Positions 59,431 through 64,000 of a stretch of 64,000 nt of DNA are shown here, piece after piece. The DNA is from Thalassococcus sp. S3 (GTDB taxonomy: Bacteria > Pseudomonadota > Alphaproteobacteria > Rhodobacterales > Rhodobacteraceae): NCBI RefSeq assembly GCF_004216475.1, contig NZ_CP022303.1, positions 3,720,001-3,784,000 on the forward strand, given 5' to 3'. Every line of letters starts with the position of its first letter. Within the stretch, counting starts at the first letter, position 1. The translations under genes were made by a program, and so were the position numbers. The notes beneath the pieces were generated by a model, which was given only the letters and a program-made list of their open reading frames with translations, ran no database searches and was not told the DNA's origin.

Positions 59431-60095
59431 ACATCCCCCCCGATCACAGCCTGTTTGATCAACGGCTCACCGTTGCGATAGTTGTCGATATCGTCAGCCA
59501 GGTTTTGAAACACCCGACCGGCCATCAGCAGAAAGGCAACCGGAGCCGTGATCAGAAACCACCATTGCATGACGTCATCCGTGCCCAGCACGATCTGAAA
59601 ATTCGAGGCTGAGAGTGCGGTCAAACGCGTCGTCGTCGTGACCACGATGATTGCGAAACCAAGCCAAAGTGCCGCGTCAAGAAGCAGGCAGGCCATCTGG
59701 CCGTTACGGGGCATGGCCGTGCGAAACTCCGAAAAGCTCAGATGCGTGCGAAGGCGCACGTTAAAGGCAGCGCCGAACCAGGCCATGATCATGAACAGAA
59801 GCGGTGGGATTGTCGTCGACCACGCTTCCTGATTGTTAAAGACGAAGCGGTCAATCACCCCCCAGAAGATGATCATCGCGATGGCAAGGTAGGAAAAGAC
59901 CATAACCGTCCGTTCCAGATGCCGTTCGACAAACGGCACGGCGCGGTAAACGAACATGACCAGCAATCCACCCAGGACGGTCGCGGATGCACCGAAGATC
60001 CACGCCGCGTTAGACCGCATGGCGTTGCTGATCTCCCAGGAATCCTGTGATGCAAGCGCGCTGAAGATTGCGCCTGTGTCGGCCCAGATAGACAT
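59427..60095 (-). CDS. dctQ: TRAP transporter small permease DctQ
   Basis: The ATG at 60095 (MSIWADTGAIFSALASQD) has GGGAGGAGGG upstream; the frame open to 60302 is rejected. The 222-residue protein has the four DctQ helices (WIFGASATVLGGLLVMFVYRAVPFVERH, VMVFSYLAIAMIIFWGVIDRFVF, TTIPPLLFMIMAWFGAAFNVRLRTHLSFSEF, WWFLITAPVAFLLMAGRVFQNL). It is longer than the typical 160-180 residues because of its N-terminal segment. Confidence 0.9.
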   Translation of the reverse strand: MSIWADTGAIFSALASQDSWEISNAMRSNAAWIFGASATVLGGLLVMFVYRAVPFVERHLERTVMVFSYLAIAMIIFWGVIDRFVFNNQEAWSTTIPPLLFMIMAWFGAAFNVRLRTHLSFSEFRTAMPRNGQMACLLLDAALWLGFAIIVVTTTTRLTALSASNFQIVLGTDDVMQWWFLITAPVAFLLMAGRVFQNLADDIDNYRNGEPLIKQAVIGGDV

Positions 60096-60146
60096 GGTCC
60101 CTCCTCCCTGTCTCGCCGGGCTTTCCCGGTCTTGGGTCAGTGCGAA

Positions 60147-60170
60147 ACCGGCCCCGCAAACGGGACCGGT
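60147..60170 (-). terminator. Intercistronic hairpin between dctP and dctQ
   Basis: A 10-bp stem, ACCGGCCCCG against CGGGACCGGT with one G-T pair and a CAAA loop, lies 19 bp past the dctP stop. No long T-run follows on minus. It probably stabilises or limits the transcript, as at 28302-28330 in the first TRAP operon. Confidence 0.6.
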
Positions 60171-60189
60171 CTTTGTCAAGCAGGCTGGA

Positions 60190-61422
60190 TCAGCCTTTCC
60201 ACCACCGGCGCGGCTCCACGTTTTCGGGCAGCATATCCGCCGAAACCTCGCGCGCGATGTCATAGATCTCCTGATAGGTGTCGATGCCACCGGCCCAGCC
60301 ATTCAAACGGTCGCGCCATTGCTCCCAAAGCTGCGGCTGGAACTCGGGCGAGCACATCTCCTCCGCCATCTTGATCTCGCTGTCAGGCAGGAAGGCCGGG
60401 CGCACGTTGTTTTCAACAAAGATCGTGTTGGGCAACTGCGGATCGGAGAACCCGACCGTTTTGACAAGCGCGGCCTCGTTCGCTGCCTGCACGTGAACCT
60501 GTGCCCAGTAGGACGATTCCATCACCGCGTCCTGCAAGTAACCTTCCAGGCCATCGAATGTGGACGCCTTCATCGAGGTGTGTTCGGTTCCGCAGAAGAA
60601 CTTCAGGTCGACCGATTGGCTGACCACCGGCGACATGTTGGCGTATGCCACCGCCGACGCCCAGGTTTCCGCCCCGTCGATCAAGCCCTGTTTCAGACCG
60701 TCGAGTGTTTCTTCCCACGCCACGGGCACCGGGTTCAGGTTCAGCGCCTGCATCGCGATGCGACCCAGCTGCGTCCCCGTCACCCGGTTCTTCGTGCCGA
60801 AGAGCTGCTCGAGTTTTGTGACGGTCGGTTTGTCTTCCCAGCCAAGACCCAGCTGGATGCCGCGCAATTCGCAATGGCTGAAAAGGAATTTCAGCCCATG
60901 CCGCTTCTCCAGCGGATCGCGCAGGATCTCCTGGCTCTTGGGATGATAGAGGAAGTGATACTGCGACGCGCGGCCCGGGAACATGAACGCATAATCAAGA
61001 ACGTTCAGATAGGGCGCGCCCCCCGCGGAGTTCTGCGTGGATGCCGCGTAGATGTCGATGATGCCCTGCTGGGTTTTCTCCACGCAGGACAGCTGCCCGC
61101 AGATCTGGTTGTCGCCGATGAATTCGATGCGGATCTCACCGTCTGTGCGGCTTTCCAGATCCCGCGCGAATTCCAACGCACCGGCCCGTTCGATCAGCAG
61201 GTTGCGGGCATTAAAGCCGGACGCGCCAAATTTCAGATTGTGCTTTGCCGGTTTCGAAAAGCGACGCTCATAGGTTGATTCGGCTGCTGACGCCAAGCTG
61301 GCCAGGCTCATGGCACCCGTAAAACCGCCCGCCGCCATGAGCGTCGAAGACATCCCATATTGACCAGCCAGCTTAAACAGATCCCGCCGCGATATACGGC
61401 TGAGCTTCTCAGTTAATCTCAT
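60190..61422 (-). CDS. dctP: TRAP transporter substrate-binding protein DctP, Tat-exported
   Basis: A 410-residue protein with a twin-arginine signal (RISRRDLFKLAGQYGMSSTLMAAGGFTGAMSLASLASAAE). The DctP fold follows (NLKFGASGFNARNLLIERAGALEFARDLESRTDGEIRIEFIGDNQICGQLSCVEKTQQGIIDIYAAS, RVTGTQLGRIAMQALNLNPVPVAWEETLDGLKQGLIDGAETW). Tat export suggests folding before export. It heads the dctP-Q-M-iclR operon. The GMC oxidoreductase is divergent, so the ligand may be related to an alcohol that enzyme oxidises. Confidence 0.92.
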   Translation of the reverse strand: MRLTEKLSRISRRDLFKLAGQYGMSSTLMAAGGFTGAMSLASLASAAESTYERRFSKPAKHNLKFGASGFNARNLLIERAGALEFARDLESRTDGEIRIEFIGDNQICGQLSCVEKTQQGIIDIYAASTQNSAGGAPYLNVLDYAFMFPGRASQYHFLYHPKSQEILRDPLEKRHGLKFLFSHCELRGIQLGLGWEDKPTVTKLEQLFGTKNRVTGTQLGRIAMQALNLNPVPVAWEETLDGLKQGLIDGAETWASAVAYANMSPVVSQSVDLKFFCGTEHTSMKASTFDGLEGYLQDAVMESSYWAQVHVQAANEAALVKTVGFSDPQLPNTIFVENNVRPAFLPDSEIKMAEEMCSPEFQPQLWEQWRDRLNGWAGGIDTYQEIYDIAREVSADMLPENVEPRRWWKG

Positions 61423-61447
61423 GACTATCCTCCCAAATCGTCAGTTA

Positions 61448-61507
61448 TTGAGACATATTGTTTCAAAAAAGACTAGAATACGAATTTCGATCTGTATAGT
61501 CTTTTTT
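61448..61507. promoter_or_regulatory. Nested inverted repeats in the dctP/GMC divergent promoter, candidate IclR operators
   Basis: TTGAGACA-TAT-TGTTTCAA (61448-61466) matches in 7 of 8 arm positions and resembles TGAAAC/GTTTCA sites of IclR/KdgR-type regulators. AAAAAAGACTA (61465-61475) and TAGTCTTTTTT (61497-61507) are perfect 11-bp arms with 21 bp between, and CGAA-T-TTCG (61481-61489) lies in that spacer. Confidence 0.55.
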
Positions 61508-61527
61508 ACTCAAGGGAGGATTTTCAC

Positions 61528-63123
61528 GTGGATGCAGACTATGTGATCGTGGGCGCCGGCTCGGCCGGTTGCGTGCTGGCGAACCGGCTGAGTGCGGATC
61601 CGAAGGTAAAGGTGGTGCTGCTGGAAGCTGGCGGAAAAGACACCAACCCGTGGATCCACATCCCCGTCGGCTACTTCAAGACCATGCATAATCCCAAGGT
61701 CGACTGGTGCTACCGGACCGAGCCGGATCCGGGTTTGAATGGCCGGTCGATTGACTGGCCGCGCGGTAAGGTTCTGGGCGGGTCTTCGTCGTTGAATGGC
61801 CTGCTTTACGTGCGCGGGCAGAAGGAAGATTACGACCGCTGGCGGCAGATGGGCAACGAGGGCTGGGGATGGGACGATGTCCTGCCTCTGTTCAAGAAGT
61901 CCGAGGATCAGGAACGCGGTGCGGACGATTATCACGGCACCGGCGGCCCGCTTTCGGTCTCGAACATGCGCATCCAGCGCCCGATCTGCGATGCCTGGGT
62001 CGCTGCGGCGCAGGCGGCGGGATACCCTTTCAACCCTGATTACAACGGGGCTGAACAGGAGGGTGTCGGTTATTTTCAGCTCACCACGCGAAACGGCCGC
62101 CGCTGCAGCTCTGCCGTGGCCTATCTGAAACCGGCCCGCACACGTCCAAACCTGCACATCGTGACCCATGCCCAGGTCCAGCGCCTTGTGCTGGATGGAA
62201 AACGCGCAACGGGCGTCGAGTATTCGGACGCATCGGGCCGACGGCAGATCGTCAGCGCCAGCCGCGAGATCGTGTTGAGTTCGGGCGCGATCGGCTCCCC
62301 TCAGATCCTGATGCTGTCGGGCATCGGCGACCCGGATCACCTCAAGGAAAACGGGATCGAACCGCGGCATGCCCTGGCGGGGGTGGGCAAGAACCTGCAA
62401 GACCACCTTCAGGCCAGGCTCGTCTTCAAGTGTAACGAGCCCACTTTGAACGATGAGGTGCGCAGCCTCTTCAACCAGGCGCGCATAGCCATGAAATACG
62501 CACTTTTCCGTGCGGGTCCCATGACCATGGCCGCAAGCCTTGCAACCGGCTTCATGCGGACCCGGCCAGATGTCGCAACGCCCGACATTCAGTTTCACGT
62601 CCAACCCTGGTCAGCCGACAGCCCCGGCGAAGGCGTGCATCCGTTTTCTGCCTTCACAATGTCGGTCTGCCAATTGCGCCCTGAAAGCCGGGGCGAGGTT
62701 CGGCTGAGCGGATCGGACCCCAGGACCTATCCCAAGCTGATCCCGAATTACCTGTCGACCGACACGGATTGCCGAACCCTTGTCGATGGCATCAAGATTG
62801 CCCGAAACATCGCACGGACCGCACCGCTCAGCACCAAGATCGCTGAGGAATTCCGACCGACCGCGACGCTTGATATGGAGGATTACGACGGCACACTGGA
62901 TTGGGCCCGCAACAACTCCGTCTCGATCTATCATCCAACCGGAACGTGCAAGATGGGCCAGGGCGCGGACGCTGTCGTCGATGCAAAACTGAAGGTACAC
63001 GGTATCGAAGGTCTGCGTGTCGCGGATTGTTCGATCATGCCCGAGATCGTGTCGGGCAACACCAACGCGCCCGCGATCATGATCGGGGAAAAGGCCAGCC
63101 ATCTGATTTCAGGGGCGGCCTGA
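61528..63123 (+). CDS. GMC-family oxidoreductase (choline dehydrogenase-like)
   Basis: A 531-residue flavoenzyme; AAGGGAGGA precedes the ATG. The FAD site VIVGAGSAGCVLANRLS opens the protein, followed by RGKVLGGSSSLNGLLYVRG (GMC signature 1), LSSGAIGSPQILMLSGIG (signature 2) and the catalytic His in SIYHPTGTCKMG with the second polar residue in VSGNTNAPAIMIGEKAS. It oxidises an alcohol with FAD; the substrate is not deducible, and it is shorter than true BetA. It is divergent from the TRAP operon. Confidence 0.94.
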   Translation: MDADYVIVGAGSAGCVLANRLSADPKVKVVLLEAGGKDTNPWIHIPVGYFKTMHNPKVDWCYRTEPDPGLNGRSIDWPRGKVLGGSSSLNGLLYVRGQKEDYDRWRQMGNEGWGWDDVLPLFKKSEDQERGADDYHGTGGPLSVSNMRIQRPICDAWVAAAQAAGYPFNPDYNGAEQEGVGYFQLTTRNGRRCSSAVAYLKPARTRPNLHIVTHAQVQRLVLDGKRATGVEYSDASGRRQIVSASREIVLSSGAIGSPQILMLSGIGDPDHLKENGIEPRHALAGVGKNLQDHLQARLVFKCNEPTLNDEVRSLFNQARIAMKYALFRAGPMTMAASLATGFMRTRPDVATPDIQFHVQPWSADSPGEGVHPFSAFTMSVCQLRPESRGEVRLSGSDPRTYPKLIPNYLSTDTDCRTLVDGIKIARNIARTAPLSTKIAEEFRPTATLDMEDYDGTLDWARNNSVSIYHPTGTCKMGQGADAVVDAKLKVHGIEGLRVADCSIMPEIVSGNTNAPAIMIGEKASHLISGAA

Positions 63124-63214
63124 CCCGGGCAGGCGCTGGACAGCGCCGTGGGAGCGGCGTAAGCCTGCGCCATGGTCATCTGGCTCCTCTTCTCATGACG
63201 TTGGTTGCGTTGCG

Positions 63215-64000
63215 ATGACTGATCGCGCCATTCCCGCGTCCCAGGACGGGCGTGCGATCACGCTCATGATAATCGCGATCTGCAGCTTTTCCCTGATGGA
63301 TGTGACGGTCAAGGCGCTGGCGCCCATCGTAGGCACGATCCCCGCGCTTTGGGCGCGGTACACGGGCCAGATGGTGATCGTGCTTGTCCTGATCTCGCCG
63401 CATCTGCGCCAGACGGTGCGAACCGAATTCCCGGTGTTACAGCTGGCCCGATCGGTTCTTTTGATGGGCGCGACCGCCTTTTTCTTTCTGGCGCTCAGCC
63501 GTATTCCCCTGACCGATGCCGCCGCGCTGATGTCGATTAATCCGGTGATCATCACGCTGGGTGCCGCCTTGTTTCTGGGCGAGAGGCTGGGACCGCGACG
63601 CGTGACGGGCATTTTCGTCGCCTTGTGTGGCGCCCTGATCATCATCCGGCCCGGCAGTGATGTCTTTTCCCCGGCCGCGCTTTACCCGCTTGCAGCGGCT
63701 CTGTGTTATTCGAGCTATGCGCTTCTGACACGGCGGGTCGGAGACCGCGAAAGCGTATGGACCTCGCTCTTTTACACCGGACTTGTCGGAACGCTCCTTC
63801 TGAGCGTCGCCGTGCCCTTTGCCTGGACCCCGCCACCGCTTGAAGGGTGGTTGCTGATGGGTCTGGTCGCCCTTTTCGGAACAGGCGGGCAGCTTTTTCT
63901 CATCCGGGCCTTCAGCGCGGGGGAGGCGAGCATGCTTGCGCCCTACTCCTATGTCGGTCTGATCTTCGCGGCGGTCTGGGGTGTTGTGTTTTTCAGCGAA
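63215..64000 (+). CDS. DMT-superfamily permease (EamA domain), 3' end cut by window
   Basis: The ATG at 63215 (MTDRAIPASQDGRAITLMIIAICSFSLMDVTVKALAPIVGTIPALWARY) starts a 262-residue fragment that runs off the window. The first EamA repeat (about 15-145) ends with ALMSINPVIITLGAALFLGERLGPRRVTGIFVALCGALIII, and the second begins ALYPLAAALCYSSYALLTRRV and continues to APYSYVGLIFAAVWGVVFFSE. Nine helices are visible of about ten expected. It probably exports a metabolite. It lies 91 bp behind the GMC gene on the same strand. Confidence 0.9.
   Translation, partial: MTDRAIPASQDGRAITLMIIAICSFSLMDVTVKALAPIVGTIPALWARYTGQMVIVLVLISPHLRQTVRTEFPVLQLARSVLLMGATAFFFLALSRIPLTDAAALMSINPVIITLGAALFLGERLGPRRVTGIFVALCGALIIIRPGSDVFSPAALYPLAAALCYSSYALLTRRVGDRESVWTSLFYTGLVGTLLLSVAVPFAWTPPPLEGWLLMGLVALFGTGGQLFLIRAFSAGEASMLAPYSYVGLIFAAVWGVVFFSE

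Overview
The window reads as chromosomal DNA of an alphaproteobacterium of the Rhodobacterales, most likely the marine Roseobacter group. The grounds are high GC, tightly packed genes with many 4-bp start/stop overlaps, two TRAP-transporter operons, an RTX-type protein, and gene neighbourhoods familiar from that order (murA-DUF2948-hisD-UPF0262-LMW phosphatase; infA-maf-RNase E/G-yacG; leuC-leuD...leuB; rlmH-rsfS). No plasmid, phage, IS element or CRISPR array was seen. Two tRNA genes are present (Pro-CGG, Thr-GGT).

Layout. 1-13.3 kb: a phytase-like esterase cut by the window edge, Hsp20, a trypsin-like protease, a glycolate oxidase operon (glcD, glcE, a small membrane gene, glcF), rlmH-rsfS, an MscS channel, an outer-membrane barrel, and a SOUL protein with a membrane LytTR regulator. 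13.3-21.5 kb: leucine genes leuC and leuD, then five-gene-wide unrelated insertion-like content before leuB, a decayed GNAT gene and tRNA-Pro. 21.5-26.2 kb: a pqiA-pqiA-pqiB-pqiC envelope lipid-transport operon and a tautomerase/SnoaL gene broken by an in-frame TGA. 26.2-30.2 kb: a GntR-controlled TRAP operon. 30.2-43.9 kb: core genes in two opposed blocks (yacG-RNase-maf-infA on minus, murA to a GNAT gene on plus) separated by a nitrilase-type hydrolase, an RTX protein with a palindrome-rich upstream region, and a divergent citrate synthase-like/CoA-transferase pair.

44-50.3 kb: the most distinctive part. An Rrf2 regulator with a perfect palindrome in front of it is followed by a set of envelope genes: an Asp-rich secreted peptide, an HTTM membrane protein, a DCC thiol oxidoreductase, an ECF sigma/anti-sigma pair, and a subtilase with Asp tracts. 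Three intergenic regions here carry the same ECF-like promoter pattern (GGAATA, 14-15 bp, CGTAkTCy); the one between HTTM and DCC is symmetrical and reads both ways. This suggests one small sigma-controlled regulon.

50.4-64 kb: a DUF3141 hydrolase, a TPR/beta-barrel plus FecR pair facing a CHASE2-adenylate cyclase, and a second TRAP operon ending in its own iclR gene, divergent from a GMC oxidoreductase across a palindrome-rich promoter; a DMT permease runs off the end. Functions are inferred from sequence motifs read by eye; no database search was possible.
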